DNA of 60,176 nucleotides, from assembly GCA_018066175.1 (NCBI GenBank), contig JAGHRV010000054.1, forward strand, positions 1-60,176, written 5' to 3'. The position numbers and the translations under genes were made by a program. The stretch's first letter is position 1. Each line of letters begins with the position of its first letter. The stretch is from Candidatus Colicola equi (GTDB taxonomy: Bacteria; Bacteroidota; Bacteroidia; Bacteroidales; Paludibacteraceae). Positions 1 to 8,170 of the stretch are shown piece after piece. The notes under the pieces were generated by a model. That model was not told the DNA's origin. It saw only the letters and a program-made list of their open reading frames with translations, and searched no databases.

Positions 1-2153
1 TATGGAACCAGACAGCCAACTATGCTTTGTGCGATACGATGTACTTTGGTGAATGGACAGAGGAAGGTCTCTTCACGCTTACTTGCGAAGCTCCGAAACC
101 TGTTGAGACCAAGTACTATGCGAAGAACAACTGGAATGGCGCTGCTGCTGACGATTGGTCTTGGCTTGAGATGAGCGCAACAAACCAAGAGAACGTCTAT
201 ATGTTGGACTCTGTAGTCTTTGGTGGCACAGGTGTGAACATCAACACCAAAACTGAAGACACCGATGCTTTGTGGTTTGCAGCAGATGCGATTACCGTGT
301 TAGATGGTCTTGATGGTCTCCCCGGTCCCATTCCACCCGATCCAAGAAAACGTGACACCATCATTTATGCTCCTGCTCGCACAAATGCGCCTTTGGAAGC
401 ACCGCAACTGCAAGCCGGCGATACCATCAAACTGTTCTTCAACGCAGCAGATAGCACATTGAGCGCTGCCATCGTCGGTCGTCCTGCTCCTGCCGCTCGC
501 AAAGAGTTTGTGTTTGTAGCCGGTGAGGCAGCAGAGGCTAATCCTGCCCTGTTTGCTATCACTTGGGGTAAGGACGGTTCTAACGAGACGGTTAAACTTG
601 CGAACAAGGCAGACGATATTTATACGGCAGAAATTTTGGAGACCGTGGACAGCGTAGTCTTAGTACGTTGTGCATCAGATGCAACCGAGATTATCTGGGA
701 CGGTGAAGGTAAGAACGTATGGAATCAGACAGCTAACTATGAACTGTGCGATACGATGTACTTTGAGTCTTGGGTAGAAGAGACGAACTTGTTTACTATT
801 ACATGCGATACACCGAAACCTGTTGGCGAAAAATATTACATCACTGGTAATGCTGCATTAGTTGGTGAAGAGAAAGCATGGAGTGCTCAAGCTATTGAGA
901 TGACCGATGGCGCTTACACGTTCACCGCTCTTCCTGCTGGCGAATATGAAATGAAGATTACCAACGGTGCTTGGGAACCTGAAGGACAAAGCTGGGGCTC
1001 TGCTGCTCTGAGTGAAGAATGTTCTGCTGGTGTAGGCGACAAGGAGGGTAATATCCACTTCATCGTTGAAACACCTAACGACGTAAATGTTGCTATTGCT
1101 GAAGGCAAAGTGACCGTTATCGGTACATTCAAAGAGGAACCTGTTGGCACTGGTATCACCGTGAACGTAACCGTTCCCGTTGGAACGCCTGCTTGCTATT
1201 TCTATGGCGAAATGTCTGGCAATCTCTTCGCTGAAATGACGAAATTAGATGACACCCACTATACCATCACCTTCCCACACGCCACCTCCATTGGTTGGGG
1301 TTACTTGTTCGTTTGGGAGAATGGTAACTGGAACACCAAGAACGCTGATCCTGAAGGGGACATCACAGTTGAACCGGTAGAAGGCGTTATTGATATTGAA
1401 ATTAAGGCGTGGGTTACCAATCCTGGCACAGAATACAAGTACACCACCTATACCGAATGGCAAGTTAAATTCGGTCCTGCTTGGGAATGGGTGGACATGA
1501 CCAAACAAGAAGAAGGCGTATTCGCTGTAAATGCTGTTTGGGGCACAACTACAGGTATGAATATCGCCAGTGGTGAGAATCCTATCAAACAAGATTGGTA
1601 CCCATTGGGTGATGCTGCTCTGACGGTTGAAGAAGATGTAGCTGAAGGTGACAACGTAGTTATCACACTTACTGTGGTTGATGACGAAACCGTTGCTCTC
1701 AATGTGGCTAAGGGCGAAGGTCCTACTCCTGCTGAAGAAGGATTTGGTATCATCGTAAATGGTACCGAGAAAATCAAAGGTCAGAAGAACGAAGCACAAG
1801 TTGAGTTCTTAGAGTACCTAATTGAGGCTAACCTCACCGCTGGGGCTACCTTCCAACTCTACGACTTCGCTAATGATGCTCCTTGGACTGAGGCTAACAT
1901 CGACGAGGCTTCTACCAAGAACGTAACTATCAATGCCAACAACCTCTACGAAGTTGCTGCTGATGGTAAATACACCATCTATCTCAAGATGTTCGGTCTT
2001 GGAAACAACCAAGTTTACATCGCATTCACCAGTGATCCTACCGGTCTCATTGAGATTATGCGTAATACTAAGGATGGTAAGTTCATCATCAATGGTAAGA
2101 TGATTATCCGTCGCAATGGTGCTCTCTACACCATACAAGGCGCACGTCTATAA
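1..2153 (+). CDS. Large repeat-containing surface protein, 5' end outside the window
   Basis: The reading frame is open from base 3, so the N-terminus and any signal peptide lie upstream. The visible 717 or so residues are acidic, threonine/alanine-rich beta-sandwich-type sequence. A block containing WNQTANY and LCDTMYF occurs at the window edge and again 717 bp (239 codons) later, so the protein is built from long tandem modules. Modules with YYITGN and PAGEYEMKIT resemble SusE-like or carbohydrate-binding folds, but I do not recognise a family. The last 25 residues (GKFIINGKMIIRRNG, then YTIQGARL) match a C-terminal motif shared by seven other secreted proteins here, probably an export or anchoring signal (inference). 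It lies just upstream of a secreted protease and an amylase, so a role at the cell surface is likely. Confidence 0.75.
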   Translation, partial: WNQTANYALCDTMYFGEWTEEGLFTLTCEAPKPVETKYYAKNNWNGAAADDWSWLEMSATNQENVYMLDSVVFGGTGVNINTKTEDTDALWFAADAITVLDGLDGLPGPIPPDPRKRDTIIYAPARTNAPLEAPQLQAGDTIKLFFNAADSTLSAAIVGRPAPAARKEFVFVAGEAAEANPALFAITWGKDGSNETVKLANKADDIYTAEILETVDSVVLVRCASDATEIIWDGEGKNVWNQTANYELCDTMYFESWVEETNLFTITCDTPKPVGEKYYITGNAALVGEEKAWSAQAIEMTDGAYTFTALPAGEYEMKITNGAWEPEGQSWGSAALSEECSAGVGDKEGNIHFIVETPNDVNVAIAEGKVTVIGTFKEEPVGTGITVNVTVPVGTPACYFYGEMSGNLFAEMTKLDDTHYTITFPHATSIGWGYLFVWENGNWNTKNADPEGDITVEPVEGVIDIEIKAWVTNPGTEYKYTTYTEWQVKFGPAWEWVDMTKQEEGVFAVNAVWGTTTGMNIASGENPIKQDWYPLGDAALTVEEDVAEGDNVVITLTVVDDETVALNVAKGEGPTPAEEGFGIIVNGTEKIKGQKNEAQVEFLEYLIEANLTAGATFQLYDFANDAPWTEANIDEASTKNVTINANNLYEVAADGKYTIYLKMFGLGNNQVYIAFTSDPTGLIEIMRNTKDGKFIINGKMIIRRNGALYTIQGARL

Positions 2154-2174
2154 TTCATTTTACATAGATCATAG

Positions 2175-2207
2175 TAAGGGAGCGGTTTTCCGCTCCCTTA
2201 TTATTTT
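2175..2207 (+). terminator. Rho-independent terminator
   Basis: A perfect 11-bp stem (2175-2185 with 2190-2200) closes a TTTT loop and is followed by a T-rich stretch, 21 bp after the stop codon of the preceding surface-protein gene. Confidence 0.85.
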
Positions 2208-2274
2208 AATAATGCACCGATACGCTACAATTATTCTTAAAAGTGACCATTTGTGGTTAATTATACCTAAAATA

Positions 2275-2306
2275 TTTGCATATATGGGAATTTCTTTGTA
2301 TCTTTG
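2275..2306 (+). promoter_or_regulatory. Bacteroidota-type promoter for the C10 peptidase gene
   Basis: TTTG at 2275-2278 and TATCTTTG at 2299-2306 are 20 bp apart, matching the -33/-7 consensus of Bacteroidota housekeeping promoters. The gene starts 31 bp downstream after an A/T-rich leader with no Shine-Dalgarno site. Confidence 0.8.
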
Positions 2307-2337
2307 CGACGTCTAACAAAAAAATAATTATTTTATC

Positions 2338-4428
2338 ATGAAAAAGACGTTTCTTTTAGTATTACTTGTATCGTTGGCAGCTGGACTTTTTGCAGCTGAA
2401 CGTACGGTAGAAGATGCCGCTGCCATTGCAGCGCAGTTTACTAACAATCAACCATCCTTGCGTCAAGCCGGTGTAGCTCCTCGTACGGCTGCTGCTATGA
2501 CGTTAGCGCATAAGTGCATGAAGAAAAACGGTACCGAACCTGCGTACTATGTTTTCAATCAAGGCAATGATGCCGGTTTCATTATCGTCAGTGGTGATGA
2601 CCGCACCGAGGACGTACTCGTTTATGCCGAGCAAGGTTCGTTTGATCCTGAGAAAGTTAATCCTAACTTCCGTTTCTGGCTGAATCGTCTACAGGAAGAG
2701 ATTTCTTTTGCCAATGACAGCAACGCCGTAGATAAAGTTTCTCCCCGCAAGGCCGTTAACGTTACTGCTATTGGTCCGCTATTGAAGAATGACAAGGGCC
2801 AAGAAATCACTTGGGACCAATTAACCCCATATAATGACCTTTGCCCTATCGATGAATATGACAACACGCGTTCCTATACCGGTTGCGTGGCTACTGCCAT
2901 GGCTCAGATTTTGTATAAATGGCGCTACCCTGAGAAAGGTACAGGCTCCAAAACCTACACATGGGTGAATGCTAATAAGAAAAGCCAAAGAGAGACCCTA
3001 ACAGTTAATTTTGGTGCTACTACCTACGATTGGGCGAATATGCTTCCATCTTATTATGGCAAGAGTGCCACTACGGCGCAAAAGAACGCTGTGGCTACCC
3101 TGATGTACCACCTCGGTGTTGCATGCGAAATGGAATATGGTGGAGACAAAGCGAATGGTAGCGGTGCCTACACCGACATGATAGGTGATGGTATTACGAA
3201 ATACTTTGGCTATAAGGCAGACAAATTTATTACTACATATACTAAACGCGACTATGATTATTATTGCGGCGGATCAAGTTTTAGTCCCACCGAATACGAA
3301 GTAACTACAGACGAATTTGAGCAATACTTCAATGCAGACCTCGAGGCTGGTCGTCCCATCATAATGGGTGGCGAAGATAGTGAAGCTGGCGGACACGAAT
3401 TCGTATGCGATGGGCGCGACACCAACGGATACTTCCATATCAACTGGGGTTGGGAAGGCGATGGTAACTGCTACTGCAAATTATCTGCCCTCACACCACA
3501 AGGCAGAGACTACAAAGACTACGACTTCTCCTCCGAAATAGATGCCATGATTGGTGTAGAACCTGCTCAACAAGAAGTTATTGCAGTAACCGGCGTTACG
3601 GTTGCTCCTACTTCTGCTACGCTCAAAATCAATGGCAAACAACAACTCACCGCCACCATCGCTCCGGCTAATGCCACCGATAAGGCTGTTACTTGGAAGA
3701 GCGACAACACATCCGTTGCTACCGTTTCGGAAAGCGGTCTCGTTAAAGGTATTGCTCAAGGTACGGCTACTATCACCGTTACTACACATGATGGCAGCAA
3801 AACAGCTACCGCTACCATCACCGTTACCAACGAGGTGGAACCGGCAAAGGACTTTACACTCGTGACATCCGCCTCGGACCTGTCCGCCGGAGATGAACTC
3901 ATCATTGTTAGCACCTACCAAGAAACATCGTATGCCGCTACATCCGCGTTGACTGCTACCAAAAGCACCGGCTATCTCGGTCGCGAAGAAGTAACCATAA
4001 CGAACAACACGATTACCCTACCCGATGGCTCTCCTGTTGCAATCTTTACCTTAGCAGGAAAGGCTGGAGAATGGGTTTTATCGCAAGAGAACGGAAATTT
4101 AGGAGCTACTGCTGCTAAAAAACTGGCTTGGAGTGATGGCACAACTAAATGGACTATCACTATCTCAAATGATTTGGCTACCATCGCAAGTACCAACGAA
4201 AGGTATGGTCGTATCCTGATGAACCAAAACAGTTCGCGTTTCTGCAATTACACTTCCGACACATCCGCCAGCATGCTGCTTCCGCAGATTTATGCTCGCA
4301 GCAGCACACCTACGGCTCTGCCCGAATGGAAGCAAGAAACAAAGATACAGAAGTTCATCCTTGATGGGCAACTCTTCATCATGCGTGATAATAAACTGTA
4401 CAATGCGCAAGGACAATTACTGCGATAA
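2338..4428 (+). CDS. Secreted C10-family (streptopain-like) cysteine protease with Ig-like tail
   Basis: This 696-residue protein starts with a signal peptide (residues 1-20, ending AAGLFAA). Residues about 50-125 look like the Spi/propeptide inhibitor domain of C10 peptidases. The catalytic domain follows: Cys183 in TGCVATAMAQ and His353 in GGHEFVCDG, followed by HINWGWEGDG, are the expected dyad and Trp motif. Residues about 418-500 form a bacterial Ig-like (Big_2) domain (PTSATLKINGKQQLTATI). The next 160 residues are an unrecognised beta-rich domain also hinted at in the surface protein at 46982. The last 27 residues carry the shared C-terminal motif (KFILDGQLFIMRDN, YNAQG). It probably degrades host or dietary protein outside the cell. 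It has its own promoter and terminator. Confidence 0.92.
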   Translation: MKKTFLLVLLVSLAAGLFAAERTVEDAAAIAAQFTNNQPSLRQAGVAPRTAAAMTLAHKCMKKNGTEPAYYVFNQGNDAGFIIVSGDDRTEDVLVYAEQGSFDPEKVNPNFRFWLNRLQEEISFANDSNAVDKVSPRKAVNVTAIGPLLKNDKGQEITWDQLTPYNDLCPIDEYDNTRSYTGCVATAMAQILYKWRYPEKGTGSKTYTWVNANKKSQRETLTVNFGATTYDWANMLPSYYGKSATTAQKNAVATLMYHLGVACEMEYGGDKANGSGAYTDMIGDGITKYFGYKADKFITTYTKRDYDYYCGGSSFSPTEYEVTTDEFEQYFNADLEAGRPIIMGGEDSEAGGHEFVCDGRDTNGYFHINWGWEGDGNCYCKLSALTPQGRDYKDYDFSSEIDAMIGVEPAQQEVIAVTGVTVAPTSATLKINGKQQLTATIAPANATDKAVTWKSDNTSVATVSESGLVKGIAQGTATITVTTHDGSKTATATITVTNEVEPAKDFTLVTSASDLSAGDELIIVSTYQETSYAATSALTATKSTGYLGREEVTITNNTITLPDGSPVAIFTLAGKAGEWVLSQENGNLGATAAKKLAWSDGTTKWTITISNDLATIASTNERYGRILMNQNSSRFCNYTSDTSASMLLPQIYARSSTPTALPEWKQETKIQKFILDGQLFIMRDNKLYNAQGQLLR

Positions 4429-4434
4429 TATAGG

Positions 4435-4470
4435 ATAGAGGCGATTGGGTTCGCCTCTATTCACTTTTTT
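4435..4470 (+). terminator. Rho-independent terminator
   Basis: A perfect 10-bp stem (4435-4444 with 4451-4460), loop TTGGGT, then a T run. It lies between the protease and amylase genes, only 12 bp before the next start codon. No separate promoter is visible for the amylase gene, so partial readthrough is likely. Confidence 0.8.
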
Positions 4471-4481
4471 ATTCTATCATT

Positions 4482-6866
4482 ATGAAAAAAACACTATTTA
4501 TCCTCTCTCTCGCCTTTATTGGCATCGTATGTGCTTGGGCACAAGTCACCACTATTCCTGCTATCATTCCTCTGGGTCATGATGGCGAAGTAACCATTAT
4601 CTTTAACCCCAACCAAGGCAATAAAGGCATGGTGGGTGCTACTAAATGTTATGCCCACATCGGTATATCCTACGATGGTAAGGACTGGCAAAAAACAGGC
4701 ACCTGGCGCGATGGTAAGGATAAATACAAAATGACCCAAAACGCCGACGGCAATTGGGAACTCAAGATTAGTCCTAATCTATATACTTACTTTGATGTAC
4801 CTACTACCACCCAAATCACCAAAATCTGCTTGGTCTTCAACGATGGCCCTGGCGGCTCAAAAGCTGGTAGAACCACTGCCGGTGGCGATATTTTCGTTTA
4901 TTTTGGCGAAGCCCCCTGTGCCGATATATGGGAAGGTTTTACGCCGGCTACTGCTACATCCAAGGCCCGCCCTGCCGGTATCGTCAATGGTATATACTAC
5001 GGTGCTGATGGCACTTCGGTAACGCTCTGCACCTACGCTGCCTCTAAGGCTGCAGCTGCCAAACATGTCTTCCTATTGGGCGACATGACCGATTGGAAGC
5101 TCGATAATAAGTACCAACTCTACCAAGATGGCAACTACTTCTGGATTAACGTTACCGGACTTACTCCCGGTAAAGAATACCGATTCCAATACGTAGTAGA
5201 ACGTGCAGACGGCAAGCACGTACAGATATCCGATCTCTTCTCCGAAAAAGTCATTCATCCTGAAGACCAATACGAACCGCGCACGGTCGATCCAGCTCTA
5301 ATCGAGTATCCTCACTGTGGCGCCGATGGCGGTTATGTAACGGTCATTCAAACCGGCAAAACACCTTATCCATGGTCTGATGCCACACTGAACTTCAAGC
5401 GGCCCAACAAAAACAACCTCGTCATCTACGAACTATGGATTTACGATTATACCACCAAGAAATCTCTTCCCGGACTAATCAAACGTCTCGATTACCTGCA
5501 AGGACTGGGCGTCAATGCCATTGAACTAATGCCCATTTGCGAGTTTGACGGTCAAATCAGTTGGGGATACAATCCCAACCATTACTTCGCTTTAGATAAA
5601 GCCTATGGCACACCTGAAATGCTCAAAGAATTTGTGGACGAATGCCATAAACGTGGCATGGCAGTTATCTTAGATATGGTCTTCAACCATGCCACCGGTC
5701 TTAATCCGATGCTCAAACTATATGTGAACAACGAAACCGAATTAAAATCTAATCCTTGGTGTGTTTACCCTGCTCCACATAGTGGCGGTGAAGGTTCTTT
5801 GGACTGGAATCACGATTTTGCTCCGGCACAAGATATGTTCTGCCGTGCCCTCCAATTCTGGTTAAAGGAATATAAAGTAGATGGCTTCCGTATGGACCTT
5901 AGCCATGGTTTCTATGGTTCATCAGGAACATCCACACTAAAAAGTAATATCGTACGAATGCAGAAGGCAATCCAGAATGTCAGTTCGGATGCTTATTTCA
6001 TTCAAGAGTATTGGGGTTCGTCTCCTTCTGCCGGTGAGTTAATCAATTTAGGTATGCTATGCTGGACCGGAGAAACACTGAGTAACGCATATAGCCAATT
6101 AGCTATGGGATGGCTCAAAGATGGCGATGCTATCAATGATGCCAACAGAGACGGCTATGTGTCGTATGCCGAAAGTCATGATGAAGAACGCAATTATTAT
6201 AAAGCCAAAACATGGGGAAACGGAAATATAGCAACAAACGAGACAGTACGCCTTAATCGCGTTCCTCTTACCATGGCATTTTGTATGCTTTTAAACGGTC
6301 CGCACATGCTTTATCAGTATGGCGAACTGGGATACGATTATTCTATCAACTCGGCTGCCGGCAATAATGAAATTAAGTCTGAAAACAGATGTTCTCCCAA
6401 GGTTAAACCCGAATCAATGGGCTGGTTATCTGCCGGATCAGCACGCATGAAGATTTACGACAAGGTGGCTCAAATCATTAAACTGCGTACACAATATTTG
6501 CCCTCCGTCTTTGAAGGCAATCCTACGGCCTCTAATTTAGGTCACGGCGTGGAAGTTCGCTCGGTTCAATGGGGATCCAACGTATTGGTTGTAGGTAACT
6601 TCTCGGCAAGTGCAGGCAATTCATACACCATTCCTGCCGGCACTTGGTATGATTATCTCAATAATAATCAAAAGATTACATCATCTAATCTTTCTCTCAG
6701 CCCCGGTGATTTGCGTATTCTTGTTGGCTCACCTGTCGTGACGGATATTGATGAGGTGAACATGGATATTACGCCGGCTCTTGCACCGACTAAGTTCATC
6801 CAAGATGGTCGCTTCCTCATCCTCCGCGACGGCGTCCTCTTTGATGCCCTTGGCCGCCCGCTATAA
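4482..6866 (+). CDS. Secreted GH13 alpha-amylase-family glycoside hydrolase
   Basis: A 794-residue protein with a signal peptide (residues 1-20, ending CAWA). An N-terminal beta domain (about 22-145) is followed by a CBM48/E-set-like domain (about 165-270, VFLLGDMTDWKL) and the GH13 barrel (about 305-680). The conserved regions are clear: region I DMVFNHA, nucleophile Asp472 in VDGFRMDLSHGF, acid/base Glu509 in YFIQEYWG, and Asp567 in SHDEER. The order of domains resembles pullulanase/glycogen-debranching-like amylases; exact linkage specificity cannot be read from sequence. A C-terminal beta domain precedes the shared end motif (KFIQDGRFLILRDG, FDALG). It probably acts on starch-like glucans at the cell surface. 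Confidence 0.9.
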   Translation: MKKTLFILSLAFIGIVCAWAQVTTIPAIIPLGHDGEVTIIFNPNQGNKGMVGATKCYAHIGISYDGKDWQKTGTWRDGKDKYKMTQNADGNWELKISPNLYTYFDVPTTTQITKICLVFNDGPGGSKAGRTTAGGDIFVYFGEAPCADIWEGFTPATATSKARPAGIVNGIYYGADGTSVTLCTYAASKAAAAKHVFLLGDMTDWKLDNKYQLYQDGNYFWINVTGLTPGKEYRFQYVVERADGKHVQISDLFSEKVIHPEDQYEPRTVDPALIEYPHCGADGGYVTVIQTGKTPYPWSDATLNFKRPNKNNLVIYELWIYDYTTKKSLPGLIKRLDYLQGLGVNAIELMPICEFDGQISWGYNPNHYFALDKAYGTPEMLKEFVDECHKRGMAVILDMVFNHATGLNPMLKLYVNNETELKSNPWCVYPAPHSGGEGSLDWNHDFAPAQDMFCRALQFWLKEYKVDGFRMDLSHGFYGSSGTSTLKSNIVRMQKAIQNVSSDAYFIQEYWGSSPSAGELINLGMLCWTGETLSNAYSQLAMGWLKDGDAINDANRDGYVSYAESHDEERNYYKAKTWGNGNIATNETVRLNRVPLTMAFCMLLNGPHMLYQYGELGYDYSINSAAGNNEIKSENRCSPKVKPESMGWLSAGSARMKIYDKVAQIIKLRTQYLPSVFEGNPTASNLGHGVEVRSVQWGSNVLVVGNFSASAGNSYTIPAGTWYDYLNNNQKITSSNLSLSPGDLRILVGSPVVTDIDEVNMDITPALAPTKFIQDGRFLILRDGVLFDALGRPL

Positions 6867-6905
6867 AAACGGTCTATACGCATAAAACACACGCGTTTTT
6901 ATAAC

Positions 6906-6946
6906 AAAATGGCTAATTAGCACCCCGCTAATTGGCCATTTTCTCT
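6906..6946 (+). terminator. Rho-independent terminator of the amylase gene
   Basis: Arms 6906-6921 and 6927-6942 pair over 15 of 16 positions (one T/G mismatch) around an ACCCC loop and end in TTTTCTCTT. Confidence 0.8.
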
Positions 6947-7001
6947 TAATTCAAAATTCAAAATTCTCTTTGCTCTCTTAATTCAAAATTCATAATTCAT
7001 T
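6946..7001. repeat. AATTCAAA-type short repeat
   Basis: TTAATTCAAAATTCA occurs twice, about 32 bp apart, within a run of AATTC/AAATTC units. One of several short-unit repeat types scattered through the window, here purely intergenic. Confidence 0.6.
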
Positions 7002-7013
7002 AACCCTCTCTTT

Positions 7014-7112
7014 CCCGACGGTCGCCCGACGGTCACCCGACGGTCACCCGACGGTCGTGAGACGGTGGTACGACAATCAGCCGTCAGTCATCCGATGGTC
7101 AACCGACGGTCA
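7014..7112. repeat. Nine-copy degenerate 11-bp tandem array
   Basis: Units follow CCCGACGGTCA, with copies 1-4 nearly perfect and later ones diverged; a tenth weak unit may extend to 7123. Each good unit contains the interrupted palindrome CGAC-G-GTC(G). The 11-bp period keeps every unit on one face of the helix. A related four-copy array lies at 52367-52410. Confidence 0.85.
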
Positions 7113-7262
7113 TGCATGACGTGCGTCTCCCCTGCATACCCCCTGCCCCCCCCTCCCTGCAATGTCCCCTATAGTGTCCTAGTAAACTATTCCACTACCC
7201 CAAAATAATTTCTGCGCTTTATATTTATAGTCCCCTATGGGACCTGAAGGCATCGCCTCCCT

Positions 7263-7336
7263 AAAATATACGATTTTTAAGAAAACACGTAATATTTTTC
7301 ACTCTTCAGAATTTCAAAAATATACGATTTTTAAGA
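7263..7336. repeat. 20-bp direct repeat pair upstream of the ORF6N operon
   Basis: AAAATATACGATTTTTAAGA is present at 7263-7282 and again at 7317-7336, exactly 54 bp apart and 36-90 bp upstream of the -33 box. The position suits binding sites for a regulator, possibly the ORF6N protein itself (inference). Confidence 0.7.
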
Positions 7337-7350
7337 TTGAGTTTACTTTC

Positions 7351-7375
7351 ATTGGGAAAATGCCCAATTTTTTTG
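7351..7375 (+). terminator. Terminator overlapping the downstream promoter
   Basis: ATTGGG (7351-7356) pairs with CCCAAT (7363-7368), followed by TTTTTTTG. The T tract also supplies the TTTG -33 box of the next promoter, so it would shield that promoter from upstream transcription. Confidence 0.65.
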
Positions 7376-7403
7376 CATTTTTGCAATATTTGTAGTAATT
7401 TTG
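7372..7403 (+). promoter_or_regulatory. Promoter of the ORF6N / giant surface protein operon
   Basis: TTTG at 7372-7375 and TAATTTTG at 7396-7403, 20 bp apart. The leader to the ORF6N start codon is about 93 nt. Confidence 0.75.
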
Positions 7404-7503
7404 CAGCGTCCAAAGAATGGGCTCATGCCAAACCCAATCCCTACTACTTACAAAGTAAGTACAAGACAACTAAAAAATAGACATTGAAGACATTATAAAA
7501 GAC

Positions 7504-8145
7504 ATGGCAACATCAAACGAAATAGTAAAATCTGAAGTTCTCATGGTTACACCAGAGCAAGTGCAATCAATGATAAGAGAGATTCGTGGAGAACGTGTCA
7601 TGTTAGATCGTGACCTTGCATTATTATATGGTGTTGAGACGCGAGAATTGATTCAAGCGGTCAAACGTAACATAGAAAGATTCCCTGAAGATTTCATGTT
7701 TCAGCTTAATAATCAAGAGTTTATAAAATGGAAATCACAATTTGTGACCTCCAATGCTGACAAAATGGGTTTACGTCGTGCTCCCTATGCCTTCACAGAA
7801 GAAGGGGTAGCGATGTTGTCTGGTTTATTAAGAAGTCCGATTGCGATTAAGGTAAATATCCAAATTATGCGTGCCTTTGTGTACATGAAGAATGCGATTT
7901 TGGCTATTAATCAAACAAGTTTGCGTCAAGAGAAATTAGAGTCAGAGGTAAAAGAGTTAAAATCTTATGTCGAAGACATCTTACGCGACCAAAACGATAT
8001 AAATGATGAGGTTGGTGCGCAAATGGAAGCAATCAACCAATCCTTAATAGAGATGAATGTTCAAATAGAGTCATTATATAGCAGAACTAAGTCCGATTGC
8101 CGTCCAATAGGATATGAAGCAATCAAGAATGACTATAAAAAGTAA
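7504..8145 (+). CDS. ORF6N-domain DNA-binding protein
   Basis: A 213-residue cytoplasmic protein. Residues about 14-100 match the ORF6N (KilA-N related) domain: GERVMLDRDLALLYGVETRELIQ, RNIERFPEDFMFQL and APYAFTEEGVAML are its hallmarks. Residues about 115-195 are predicted coiled coil (heptads with LRQEKLESEVKELKSYV). ORF6N proteins are usually phage antirepressors or regulators in mobile DNA. Here it sits 25 bp upstream of a 6.3-kb surface-protein gene with no terminator or promoter between, so the two are probably co-transcribed; a regulatory role for that gene is inference. Confidence 0.88.
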   Translation: MATSNEIVKSEVLMVTPEQVQSMIREIRGERVMLDRDLALLYGVETRELIQAVKRNIERFPEDFMFQLNNQEFIKWKSQFVTSNADKMGLRRAPYAFTEEGVAMLSGLLRSPIAIKVNIQIMRAFVYMKNAILAINQTSLRQEKLESEVKELKSYVEDILRDQNDINDEVGAQMEAINQSLIEMNVQIESLYSRTKSDCRPIGYEAIKNDYKK

Positions 8146-8170
8146 TTAGGAATTTAAATACAAAAAAGAT

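Larger units (their letters stand above)
6867..7503. other. 637-bp intergenic region rich in repeats
   Basis: No gene is visible. In order it holds a strong terminator, a microsatellite-like AATTCAAA repeat, a degenerate 11-bp tandem array, a C-rich stretch around 7140-7160, a 20-bp direct repeat pair, a second terminator whose T tract overlaps the -33 box, and the promoter of the ORF6N operon. The leader from about 7410 to 7503 shows no strong structure. Confidence 0.7.

Noticed and set aside
1245..1799. 184-codon open frame on the - strand
   Set aside because: Antisense of the first surface protein, which has a continuous coherent frame across it.
7014..7112. Short CRISPR or telomere-like array
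   Set aside because: Eleven-bp units with no spacers and no cas genes nearby.
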